From assembly GCA_017934185.1 (NCBI GenBank), contig JAGBJY010000047.1:1-49762 (forward strand): a DNA stretch of 49,762 nucleotides, written 5' to 3'. Below the pieces are notes generated by a model. The model was not told the DNA's origin. It was given only the letters and a program-made list of their open reading frames with translations, and searched no databases. Positions 17,811 to 25,358 of this stretch are shown here, piece by piece. The DNA is from Bacteroidales bacterium. GTDB lineage: Bacteria > Bacteroidota > Bacteroidia > Bacteroidales > UBA932. Every line of letters starts with the position of its first letter. The first letter of the stretch is position 1. The position numbers were made by a program, and so were the translations under genes.

Positions 17811-17835
17811 AAAGAGCACCGGAAAGTGCTCTTTT
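17811..17835. terminator. Bidirectional intrinsic terminator after the symporter gene
   Basis: AAAGAGCAC (17811-17819) and GTGCTCTTT (17826-17834) pair perfectly around a 6-nt loop, with A- and T-runs on both sides. It ends the symporter gene. Read on the minus strand it is placed exactly where the terminator of the tRNA-Leu gene would have been before the island inserted. Confidence 0.85.
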
Positions 17836-17854
17836 GTGCCCAGAGCGGGAATCG
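17834..17854. repeat. attL: left 21-bp direct repeat of the integrated island
   Basis: These 21 bases are identical to 34704-34724, which form the 3' end of the tRNA-Leu(CAA) gene. This left copy is a tRNA 3'-end fragment (acceptor strand plus T-arm half) with no tRNA body beyond it; sequence diverges right after 17854. Together with the adjacent integrase this marks the left junction. Confidence 0.93.
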
Positions 17855-17943
17855 GTATTTTAAACTGAAATAAACCGAGTTAAAGAAATATAAATTGTAA
17901 ATCAGTAGTTTATAAAACGGATAGACAAACCCGCTTCATAAAA

Positions 17944-17978
17944 GTTGTGCAAAATTGCAATTCTGTTGTGCAAAATTC
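17944..17978. promoter_or_regulatory. Putative integrase arm-binding repeats, left end
   Basis: GTTGTGCAAAATT occurs at 17944-17956 and 17965-17977, 21 bp apart (two helical turns). Related copies lie at the other end of the island (34627-34655), where the 14-mer TTCTGTTGTGCAAA of 17961-17974 is found again at 34627-34640 in the same orientation. The second left copy abuts the integrase -7 box at 17980-17987, so binding could also repress the integrase promoter. Confidence 0.7.
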
Positions 17979-17979
17979 G

Positions 17980-17987
17980 TATATTTG
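17980..17987 (+). promoter_or_regulatory. -7 box of the integrase gene
   Basis: TATATTTG matches TAnnTTTG and lies 22 nt before ATG 18010. It directly follows the second putative arm repeat. Confidence 0.65.
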
Positions 17988-18009
17988 CACAACGCTAAAT
18001 TGGACGCTT

Positions 18010-19395
18010 ATGGAACGGATTGTAATCTTTGCCAGGACAACGAAAACGGAAGGGGAAATCAGGCTTCGTTTCCGCCTTACGGACGGCCGCAGGGCCGACC
18101 TTTATCACAAGAGCAATATCAAGGCTTCGCTCACGGATCTTGCCAAATTCAACGTGGACGGTTCGCTCCGGCCGAAGGTCTCAGTGTACAACAAGCAACT
18201 GGAGGATGACATCACCCGTGAAATAGATGCCATGCGCCGGGCATACCGCCATCAGGTGGAAGCCGGGGAGATTGTGACGGCATCGGCCTTTGAGGAGGCG
18301 GTGGCAAAGGAACTCAACCCGGAGGTCATTGTCCGGAAGGAGGAGAATACACTCCTGAGCAAACTGGACAAATTCGTGGAAGACGGCTATCGGGACGGCA
18401 TCTTCGGCAAGAGCCGATACAAACACTATTCCGGCGTCCGGAACCGCATGAGTCGATACCTCCAGATCAACGGCCTTGAGGCAATGACGCCATCGGAATT
18501 TGACGATGACCAGATAATGAAGCTTCGGCAGTTCCTGTTTGACGAGTACCTCTACGTTCCCAAGCACAAACGCATTTACAAAGACCTGAAGAAGGTGGAA
18601 ATCCCCACCCGCCGCCGCGGCAGCAACACCGTTGCACATGAGATGAAGATGCTCATCACCTTCTTTAACTACCTGGAGAACAGGGACGATATCGTCAAGT
18701 CCCCCTTCCGCAAACTGGGAGCCGACCGCCGCAAGAAGATAACCCAGACCAAGGAAGACGATCCAATCTTCCTCACCATAGACGAGCTGGAAAAGGTGAT
18801 GGCTACGGAAGTGCCGGAAACGCTGCAGGAAACAAAAGACGCGTTCCTGGTCCACTGCGCCCTGGGTTGCCGAATCAGCGATTATAAGCGATTCAAAATG
18901 GAGCTTATCTTCGTAACTGACGAGGGAATTCCCTACATCCACTACCTTCCCAAGAAAACCAAGGGCTCCCAGACTAACTATAAGGAAATCAAGACTCCTT
19001 TGGTGCGCTATGCATTTGATATCATCAAAGCGCGGGATTTCCAGTTTCGGGTTATCTTTTACGAAGGTGGTAAGAGCGGGTACAACAAGAAGATTAAGCA
19101 GCTTCTGGAGCTTGCCGGCATAGACCGCCTGGTGCCCATCTACAATGAGAAGACCGGCGAGAACGAGTACTTCCCCCTGTGGCAGCGCGCCAGCAGCAAG
19201 ACCGCCCGCTCCACTTGCGTGGACATCATGGCCAAATACCAGATAGACATGTACGCCGCCGGTCTCCATCGCCGCGGCAGCAAGGCTGTAGAACGCTATA
19301 CCAACATGGAAGTACGAGATGACTTCGCTCTCCGCAACATTGCCTTCCGACAAAAGGCTTACAAAGTTGATAAGGATTTGAATGTGGTGGAATAA
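18010..19395 (+). CDS. Tyrosine recombinase / integrase of the island
   Basis: A 461-residue site-specific integrase expected to recombine the 21-bp att repeats at the tRNA-Leu 3' end. The N-terminal part (about 1-115) resembles an arm-type DNA-binding domain, followed by a SAM-like core-binding region and the catalytic domain. Candidate catalytic residues: Arg288 (LGCRISDYKRF), Lys397 and Arg400 (KTAR, where most relatives have HxxR), His420 (GLHRRGSKAVERY) and nucleophile Tyr430. The first box-II residue is therefore Lys, not His. ATG 18010 is chosen because the longer frame to 17947 crosses the promoter and arm repeats. It is the leftmost island gene and reads into the cargo. Confidence 0.93.
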   Translation: MERIVIFARTTKTEGEIRLRFRLTDGRRADLYHKSNIKASLTDLAKFNVDGSLRPKVSVYNKQLEDDITREIDAMRRAYRHQVEAGEIVTASAFEEAVAKELNPEVIVRKEENTLLSKLDKFVEDGYRDGIFGKSRYKHYSGVRNRMSRYLQINGLEAMTPSEFDDDQIMKLRQFLFDEYLYVPKHKRIYKDLKKVEIPTRRRGSNTVAHEMKMLITFFNYLENRDDIVKSPFRKLGADRRKKITQTKEDDPIFLTIDELEKVMATEVPETLQETKDAFLVHCALGCRISDYKRFKMELIFVTDEGIPYIHYLPKKTKGSQTNYKEIKTPLVRYAFDIIKARDFQFRVIFYEGGKSGYNKKIKQLLELAGIDRLVPIYNEKTGENEYFPLWQRASSKTARSTCVDIMAKYQIDMYAAGLHRRGSKAVERYTNMEVRDDFALRNIAFRQKAYKVDKDLNVVE

Positions 19396-19425
19396 ATGAT
19401 TATCTTCGCAGAAATATGAACCACT

Positions 19426-19785
19426 ATGCTCAATTCTCTTACCAAAGCTCAGAAAAAAGCCGCAAGAACCCTAATTGATATCGCGTTGGAGCGGGATTGC
19501 GCGAGCTTTATACAAAAAATATCCAAACTGGCTGAGAAACCGCTTAATGAGGTGGATAAGCCGAATCATGCACGTTACATAGAGCTGTATAAAGCGGTAG
19601 AGACTTTCGATAAGCATCTGGCAGACAGATACGACGGGATTACAGGGGGCAAATACTTTGACACGGTTTCCTACTTGCTTGCAGATGGCTGCCTAACAGA
19701 CGAGGACCTTTTGATATGTGACGAAATGATGAAAAGCGAATTGATTCGGGTGAAAGAAATCATATTACAAATTCGGAACAGATGA
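19426..19785 (+). CDS. Small helical protein of unknown function, first gene of a three-gene module
   Basis: A 119-residue, largely alpha-helical protein (MLNSLTKAQKKAARTLIDIALERD, SKLAEKPLNEVDKPNHARYIELYKAVETF) with no signal peptide or membrane helix. I do not recognise its family. It begins about 17 nt after a weak -7-like box (TATCTTCG, 19401-19408) and overlaps the next gene by ATGA, so it is translationally coupled to the DUF3843-like protein. Base composition becomes visibly AT-richer here than in the integrase gene or the backbone, suggesting separate origin. The position and coupling would suit an accessory or antidote subunit, but that is inference. Confidence 0.75.
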   Translation: MLNSLTKAQKKAARTLIDIALERDCASFIQKISKLAEKPLNEVDKPNHARYIELYKAVETFDKHLADRYDGITGGKYFDTVSYLLADGCLTDEDLLICDEMMKSELIRVKEIILQIRNR

Positions 19786-21311
19786 AACCACGGTTATTAT
19801 CGGTAAGGGATTACATACACTACCATCCCAAAGAACTATTGTTTGACACGGATGCGTATTATGCTGCATTGGCGAACAGATTTCAGACAGTTCTCTTTAG
19901 TACTATTGACAAAAGATTGTTTCCCGCCGAACTGGTCAGGGAGTTGTCTTTGCGGCTGACCGCCCATTTTGAAGATGTCGTTTCTGATTTTGGAATCTGG
20001 CGGTCTTTTTGCTGGCGTCATAAAAAACTTTACGGTTCCTATCTGCCCTTTGACTTGGCCGAGGATGATTTACCATTGGATGAATTGACCCGTGGTGGAA
20101 TTCACTTTATTGTTTGGACGGTATTTGTAGACCATCCAGACCGCCGGTTGGCATCGCCGTTAATGCCTGCGATGGCGAAAGTGGCACAACTTGCGTATGA
20201 TTTCTATCAGAGCGAATTCTATGATGCGCCAATAAACGAATCGCTCGCGTCATTTATTTACGACGATTCCACTCTTCGGGATTTTTATGCAGCCCGAAGA
20301 ATTCTGGAATGGCTGTCCCGTAGCACCTATCTTTCCAAATGGCACGAAACGGAAATCAGCTATTGGAAATGGCATGAAACCATAGGAGATGTCCTTGCCG
20401 ACCTTAAGAACAATGAGCATAAGTGGCATTATGCCGTTGATTCCGTATTTCCGTTTGTGGAAAAAGCCGGACCGCTGTCATTGTTCCCGCAGCAATGGTA
20501 TGCCGATATGTTGCATACGTACTCCACGAAAGAGTTTGGTGCCCAGGAAATAATTTTGGAAGAGATTTCGTTTCAACGTTTGAATACGTTTAAGATTCGC
20601 GGAGTTAAGGATGGTCAGTTATTATTGGTGAATGTCAAGGGAGAGATGTTATCCGTAGAAATGGATAGCTTTGGCGATGATTTGGGTGACGCTTTTGATG
20701 CCAACAATATCATTGTGGGGTCTATGGCAAAATTTGCCGGCAAGTGGAATATGGTCGGTTGTTCTGCATTCGCCAGAAGCGACTCCTATTTCGAAGACCG
20801 AGTGCTCCAACGAAAGAAAAGACATGAAGAGTATCAACGTACCATTGATTTGTATGAATCGGCAATACAAAGGTCTCACGGCCGTCGGCTGTTTTACTTT
20901 GAGAACTTTGATTCTTTTAAGATTTGGTTTAAGGACGTTGTCGGCATTCGAGGCGTTGATGCCGCCACTTCCACTTTCCATCAGGACATCAAAACAGGGA
21001 AGCAGTTTATGGTATATGTACCGCATGATGGAGACTTGGAATTCGCTTTTGGGTGCAGCGCGAACATCTCGGATCCGGGAAACCCATTTTACGACAGCAA
21101 AGAAGCTCGCGAAAATGCTATTTCAATGATAGACGCATACGGGACCATTTCTACGGAATGTCTGTATTATTTGATTGAGAACGGTTATCTTAAGGATGCC
21201 GCTTTCCCCGGACCGGACGAGGATGCCGGCAGATACATGTTACAAAGCAATCTGCACTTTATCTGTACCTTTTTCCGCCGCTGCAAAGTGATTTCTCCGC
21301 TTGACGATTAA
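19782..21311 (+). CDS. DUF3843-like protein
   Basis: A 509-residue, probably cytoplasmic protein resembling the Bacteroidetes DUF3843 family in its N-terminal pattern (HYHPKELLFDTDAYYAAL, followed by LTAHFEDVVSDFGIWRSF, HKKLYGSYLPF and IHFIVWTVF). The C-terminal part (about 370-500) has RLFYFENFDSFKIWFKDVVGIRG and DLEFAFGCSANISDPGNPFYDSKEA. No biochemical function is established for this family to my knowledge and I see no catalytic motif. It is coupled upstream (ATGA) and followed 4 nt later by a third module gene. The coding sequence is AT-rich against the flanks. Family recognition is from memory of the pattern and should be treated as moderate. Confidence 0.75.
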   Translation: MKPRLLSVRDYIHYHPKELLFDTDAYYAALANRFQTVLFSTIDKRLFPAELVRELSLRLTAHFEDVVSDFGIWRSFCWRHKKLYGSYLPFDLAEDDLPLDELTRGGIHFIVWTVFVDHPDRRLASPLMPAMAKVAQLAYDFYQSEFYDAPINESLASFIYDDSTLRDFYAARRILEWLSRSTYLSKWHETEISYWKWHETIGDVLADLKNNEHKWHYAVDSVFPFVEKAGPLSLFPQQWYADMLHTYSTKEFGAQEIILEEISFQRLNTFKIRGVKDGQLLLVNVKGEMLSVEMDSFGDDLGDAFDANNIIVGSMAKFAGKWNMVGCSAFARSDSYFEDRVLQRKKRHEEYQRTIDLYESAIQRSHGRRLFYFENFDSFKIWFKDVVGIRGVDAATSTFHQDIKTGKQFMVYVPHDGDLEFAFGCSANISDPGNPFYDSKEARENAISMIDAYGTISTECLYYLIENGYLKDAAFPGPDEDAGRYMLQSNLHFICTFFRRCKVISPLDD

Positions 21312-21315
21312 AAAT

Positions 21316-22728
21316 ATGGATAAGACAAAGCTTGACCGGGTTTTCAATTTGAATGAAGATAGCGACATATTATCGTTCATGAAAGACTATGCTTATAAGA
21401 ATCAGGCGTTAGGCACTGCTCTTATCAAGCATTTTCTTCCTGACAGGATTGATTTGGACTCGCTCAGAGAAGAAGTTCAAGACATCTTCTTTTCTGTTGA
21501 CGAGAGTGGTTATAAGTGGGGTCCGTCGTTGAACTGGCATCAAATAGATGAACAGTTGGGACGCATGATGGAAAAGGCTCGTTATTATGACTCTGAAGGC
21601 GAATTTGATGCTGCGGCATCCATCGCGTCTGAAATAATACTATTTGTCGGGGAGCATTATTCTGAGGACTGTGTATATGAATGCGAACGTTTTGACGGAT
21701 ATGATTTCGAGACCAGAAATGCAATAGAAATGTTAATATCGCTTGTGGAGTCTAAAGTACTGGATATCAACACGGTTAAAAGGATAAGAGGCGATCTCAA
21801 AAAAGCGGCAGCCACTGACACATTCAGTAATGGTGGGTATTGCCTGGCCGATTTGGATGAAGTTAAGAGTGTTCTGGATGGCGTATTTGATGATTTTGAC
21901 AAGCATCTGGCTTCGCTTGACGAGCGTATAGAAAACGCCGGACGCGGTATCTATTATCGGAATCGCTGGCTGCTTAGGAAGGTCTTGTATCTTATTTATA
22001 AAGAGAAATATGACGTTGCTGAAAAGACTATAGATGACAACTTTTCCGTACCCGAATTGTCCAAGTTACGGATAGATTCTCAGGTGTTTCATGGCAAGAT
22101 AGAAGATGCAATTACGTCATTGGACAGGGCTATCTTATGCACGGAAGACTCTTCTTATGTGAGCAAATGCCATGAAAGAAAAAAAGAACTGCTGGAATCT
22201 ATAGGAGATAATGTACGTCTGGCAAATGAACTTGAGTACTTGCTTTTGAACAGCTATTCCTCATTATACGACTATTATCTCCAGCTAAAAAGCGTTTTGG
22301 CGCAGTTGCCGGGCAATTCGCAAAGCCGGCTTCAGGGTACTATTGTTATGATGGTAGACAAGAAACTTGTACACTGTCAGAAGGAAATAGCCAGGATATG
22401 CGCTGAAGAGCGGATGATTCCGCAATTGGCAGAGTGTCTGTCCTGGAACAATGACTATAATAATGAATGCTATCAGGTATTAGCAGAGTATGGCCTGTTA
22501 CTGGATTCTGAAACCAGACGAAGAATTGTTGCAGGACATATCGATGCTATCCGAAGGAGCGCAATACCTACAAATAGCCAAAGGTATGGCTATATTGTCA
22601 GCCATATGGAAGCGTTGAGAGATTCTTGTGAGGAGGGGCGGATTGCAATAGACAGCTTAATTGAAGAGTTCAGGGTAACATACAGCCGCCGCCCGTCAAT
22701 GATGAGAGAGTTGAAAAAACTTTGCTAA
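21316..22728 (+). CDS. Large helical-repeat protein of unknown function, third gene of the module
   Basis: A 470-residue protein composed mostly of amphipathic helices in TPR/HEAT-like spacing, for example MMEKARYYDSEGEFDAAASIASEIILF and KAILYLIYKEKYDVAEKTI-type units. The C-terminal end FRVTYSRRPSMMRELKKL resembles the tail of proteins that carry SWIM zinc fingers, but no SWIM Cys/His motif is present here, so at most this is the repeat region of such proteins. A TTG at 21301 would extend it by five residues; ATG 21316 is preferred. It follows the DUF3843-like gene by 4 nt and ends before the AlbA_2 gene promoter. Probably a partner or scaffold of the module; function unknown. Confidence 0.72.
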   Translation: MDKTKLDRVFNLNEDSDILSFMKDYAYKNQALGTALIKHFLPDRIDLDSLREEVQDIFFSVDESGYKWGPSLNWHQIDEQLGRMMEKARYYDSEGEFDAAASIASEIILFVGEHYSEDCVYECERFDGYDFETRNAIEMLISLVESKVLDINTVKRIRGDLKKAAATDTFSNGGYCLADLDEVKSVLDGVFDDFDKHLASLDERIENAGRGIYYRNRWLLRKVLYLIYKEKYDVAEKTIDDNFSVPELSKLRIDSQVFHGKIEDAITSLDRAILCTEDSSYVSKCHERKKELLESIGDNVRLANELEYLLLNSYSSLYDYYLQLKSVLAQLPGNSQSRLQGTIVMMVDKKLVHCQKEIARICAEERMIPQLAECLSWNNDYNNECYQVLAEYGLLLDSETRRRIVAGHIDAIRRSAIPTNSQRYGYIVSHMEALRDSCEEGRIAIDSLIEEFRVTYSRRPSMMRELKKLC

Positions 22729-22733
22729 CTTCG
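22726..22733 (+). promoter_or_regulatory. -7-like box of the AlbA_2 gene
   Basis: TAACTTCG overlaps the stop codon of the preceding gene and lies 16 nt before ATG 22750. It departs from TAnnTTTG by one base, so it may be weak. Confidence 0.4.
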
Positions 22734-22749
22734 CAGAAATGTTGTCGAT

Positions 22750-24552
22750 ATGGGACGAGTGAACATAAAAGAACTGCTAATGTACGGTGAGCGCCTTACG
22801 CTGGAATGTAAGGCGGCAAAAAATGCCTTGCCCAATGCTGTATGGCCCACATACTCTTCTTTCTGCAACACTGTGGGAGGCGTTATGCTCTTGGGAATTG
22901 AGGAGGATTTGGAAGAGCCTGACCGGAGCAAGCGGTTTACCATCATGGGCGTTCATAATCCAGCCAAGATTATCAAGGAATTCTGGGATACAATCTATAG
23001 CGACAAAGTCAACGTCAATGTCTTGAAGGATGACGATGTCTATGAGGACGAAATAGACGGCGTGAAAATTATCGTTATCATTGTCCCGCAGGCAGGGTTT
23101 CTCAACAAGCCGGTCTATATCAATGGGAATCCCTTCAAGGGTACGTTCAAGCGCAATTTCGAGGGAGACTACCACTGCCCTGAATCTGAAATCAGGGCGA
23201 TGATTCGTGATGCCAACGAGGATGGCAATGATGGTGTGCTGCTGGAGAATTATACCATTGATGATATAGATTTGGCGTCGGTCCACGGATATCGTAACCG
23301 CTTTCAGAGCAGGCATCCCGGCCATGTATGGAATTCCGATGACGACGTTACTTTCCTTCGAAACTTCGGTTGTTTTGGCACAGACAGGAACACCGGGAAA
23401 GAGTGGCTTACCGTCGCCGGCCTCATGATGTTTGGCAAGGGCCTTCCGATTCGGGAACGGATGTCCCAAATCCGTCTGGATTATGTGGACCAGACCAATC
23501 TTCTGCCAGGAAGCCGGTATAGCGACCGCCTCACATACGATGGCCGATGGGAAAACAACCTCTATAATTATTTCTCCATCGTGGTTCCCAAAATCACCTT
23601 TGACATCAAAACCCCTTTCGTGCTCAAGGGTGTGGAAAGAGAGGACGATACGCCGGTGCATAAGGCTGTACGCGAAGCCTTTACCAATATGATTATCCAC
23701 TCGGATCTAATGATTACCGGAGTGTTTAAGGTGGTTAAACAGGACCATTGCTTAACGTTTTCTAATCCGGGTACGCTGAAACTTCCGCTGGAAAGAATCT
23801 ATCACGGCGGGGCGACCAAAGCCAGAAACCCGCGCTTGCAGAACTTGTTCAGAATGATAGGGCTCGGAGACAATCTCGGCTCCGGCTTCCCGACCATTCT
23901 TTCTGCGTGGAGAGACGAGAAATGGAAGCGTCCTGACTTACAGGAAGACTTTGATTTGCGCCAAGTGGACTTGAAACTTTGGATGGTGTCGCTATTCCCT
24001 CCGGAGGCAATTGAGCATATGCGGCACTTGCTCGGGGAGAAATTCGATAGCCTGTCTTCAGATGAGCAGGCGGTTTTGGTGACAGCATTTCTGGAAGAAG
24101 AAATCAACAGTCCCAGAATACAGACACTGCTGGACAAGAATGTCCTTGAGGTGGGGAAATTGCTTTTCCATTTAACGAATCTTAGTTATTTGGTTTCTGC
24201 AGGACGTGGACGCGGGACCACCTATAGTGTTACTTCCATGCCCGTAAGTAACATTAACGGGAATGAAATTAATATTAACGGCGAAAAAATTAACATTAAC
24301 GAGAGCGAAATTAACATTAAGGGCTCGCGAATTAACAATAACGAGCATCAGATAATAATCGCATTGCGGGAAAAGGTTCTGGAGTTTTGCGTTGAGCCGC
24401 ATACTGTAAAAGAGATTCTTGATCATATTGATAGAACGAATCAGTACCGGAATGTGCAGGTCTTTATCAAGGCGCTTGTAGAACAAGGCCGCCTCGTCCC
24501 TGAAGATTCGGCCAAGAAGCGTAATGTCAGATATATGGTTCCAAAGAAATGA
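22750..24552 (+). CDS. AlbA_2/Schlafen-type putative nucleic acid-binding protein with HATPase-like C-terminal region
   Basis: A 600-residue protein of the widespread 'ATP-binding/RNA-binding domain (AlbA_2, formerly AAA_4)' group. The N-terminus has LTLECKAAKNALPNAVWPTYSSFCNTVGGVMLLGIEED (family pattern ExKxa...AFaNt.GG.lliGv.d), followed about residue 300 by REAFTNMIIHSD and LTFSNPGTLKL, GLGDNLGSGFPTI, as in RecG-like HATPase_c_4 regions. At about 500-535 is a tandem 7-residue repeat (INING-type). The C-terminal 60 residues look like a winged helix. Relatives are often proposed regulators or defence/stress proteins, but few are tested. It has its own promoter and overlaps a small membrane protein by ATGA. 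Confidence 0.83.
   Translation: MGRVNIKELLMYGERLTLECKAAKNALPNAVWPTYSSFCNTVGGVMLLGIEEDLEEPDRSKRFTIMGVHNPAKIIKEFWDTIYSDKVNVNVLKDDDVYEDEIDGVKIIVIIVPQAGFLNKPVYINGNPFKGTFKRNFEGDYHCPESEIRAMIRDANEDGNDGVLLENYTIDDIDLASVHGYRNRFQSRHPGHVWNSDDDVTFLRNFGCFGTDRNTGKEWLTVAGLMMFGKGLPIRERMSQIRLDYVDQTNLLPGSRYSDRLTYDGRWENNLYNYFSIVVPKITFDIKTPFVLKGVEREDDTPVHKAVREAFTNMIIHSDLMITGVFKVVKQDHCLTFSNPGTLKLPLERIYHGGATKARNPRLQNLFRMIGLGDNLGSGFPTILSAWRDEKWKRPDLQEDFDLRQVDLKLWMVSLFPPEAIEHMRHLLGEKFDSLSSDEQAVLVTAFLEEEINSPRIQTLLDKNVLEVGKLLFHLTNLSYLVSAGRGRGTTYSVTSMPVSNINGNEININGEKININESEINIKGSRINNNEHQIIIALREKVLEFCVEPHTVKEILDHIDRTNQYRNVQVFIKALVEQGRLVPEDSAKKRNVRYMVPKK
24247..24351 (+). repeat. 21-bp tandem repeat encoding an Ile-Asn-rich heptapeptide
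   Basis: Within the AlbA_2 gene, five diverged units (attaacattaacg plus variable bases) encode NINGNE, ININGEK, ININESE, INIKGSR and INNNEHQ. The unit is 7 codons. It links the HATPase-like region to the C-terminal winged-helix-like end. Confidence 0.8.
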
Positions 24553-24809
24553 CCTGGCTCGACATCATAACGCCCATTCCCAAAACGCTCATCCCGGACG
24601 ATGAGCGGCGAAGGGGTGTGAACAGAGGCTTTCTCATTGCGGCGGCACTCATCCTGCTATTTCTTTTCATTTACTGGCTGTTCAAGGATTTGGCGGGAAT
24701 CACTGACGCCTCCAGGCATCCGTACCTGCTCGTCCTTCTGGAGCTGGCCAAGGTTCTGGCCGGGCTAATCATATATCTCCCTGAAATCCGAGAAGCCGTC
24801 TCAATCTGA
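24549..24809 (+). CDS. Small membrane protein
   Basis: An 86-residue protein with two hydrophobic segments: GFLIAAALILLFLFIYWLF at about 27-45 and YLLVLLELAKVLAGLIIYL at about 59-77, joined by a short polar turn. Its start overlaps the stop of the AlbA_2 gene (ATGA), so the two are co-translated. I do not recognise a family. A membrane partner of the AlbA_2 protein is a possible role, by analogy with other effector/membrane pairs; that is inference only. Confidence 0.7.
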   Translation: MTWLDIITPIPKTLIPDDERRRGVNRGFLIAAALILLFLFIYWLFKDLAGITDASRHPYLLVLLELAKVLAGLIIYLPEIREAVSI

Positions 24810-24852
24810 GACCTCACCAGAGATAGACCTTTCCCAGCCGGACCCTCTTGCG

Positions 24853-25182
24853 GTGCGGGACCTTTTCGTCGAGGGGACCAAACAATACGTCATTTCCAAC
24901 CTGTATGATTGGATAGTTCTGGATGGCAACCGGACAGGCCCACAGCTGGCATACCTTTATATCGCACTCACCAAGAATCACCTCATCGAAAGCAAAAGCC
25001 CCAGTAAACTCCTGGAGGCGCTGGAGAACACCTATCCCGATTTGAAGTTCGCCTCGTGGAGCACCCTTCGCCACGCTTATTCCGATATCAAGACCCGTCC
25101 GGAGGGCCGGGTAAGGAAAGAGGACCAGGCAAAAGCCGATGCTATCTTCAAGACACTGACAGTGTCAAAGCCGCCAAAGTAG
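24853..25182 (+). CDS. Hypothetical protein with RteC-like C-terminal pattern, uncertain start
   Basis: A 109-residue product from GTG 24853; the frame is open upstream to about 24769 without an ATG, so the real start is uncertain. The conserved-looking part is ISNLYDWIVLDGNRTGPQLAYLYIALTKNHLI followed by SPSKLLEALENTYP and a charged helix. The pattern (short helix-turn-helix with G-x-x-x-x-L-x-x-L-Y-x-A-L) recalls the C-terminal region of RteC-type and related Bacteroides element proteins, but the match is weak and I would not assign the function. It reads on from the small membrane protein gene and ends before the terminator at 25274-25304. Confidence 0.55.
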   Translation: MRDLFVEGTKQYVISNLYDWIVLDGNRTGPQLAYLYIALTKNHLIESKSPSKLLEALENTYPDLKFASWSTLRHAYSDIKTRPEGRVRKEDQAKADAIFKTLTVSKPPK

Positions 25183-25273
25183 CCGGCAACACCAGCCAAA
25201 ATAACCAGAATTCCGGCCAGAATCGCCAAAGCAGCCTGGCAAGTAATTCGCCCTTATTGTTGTAGTACGGCAT
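25148..25273 (-). CDS. Possible antisense small hydrophobic peptide
   Basis: An ATG at 25273 on the minus strand opens a 41-residue frame, MPYYNNKGELLARLLWRF followed by a Trp/Leu-rich hydrophobic segment (about 18-38). It overlaps the 3' end of the RteC-like frame and starts at the foot of the hairpin 25274-25300. It could be a small membrane peptide or simply a by-product of a conserved leader. Low confidence. Confidence 0.25.
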   Translation of the reverse strand: MPYYNNKGELLARLLWRFWPEFWLFWLVLPATLAALTLSVS

Positions 25274-25304
25274 GCCGTCGCCCGATAGTCGGGTGGCGGC
25301 TTTT
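25274..25304 (+). terminator. Strong intrinsic terminator in the island
   Basis: Twelve consecutive pairs (GCCGTCGCCCGA at 25274-25285 with TCGGGTGGCGGC at 25289-25300, two G-U wobbles) close a 3-nt loop and are followed by TTTT. It separates the AlbA_2-linked genes from the HTH/mobilization genes. Confidence 0.75.
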
Positions 25305-25358
25305 CCGTTACGGGCCTCTGGCGGCAAAGTCCATAACCCGCCCAGAACCACTACAACT

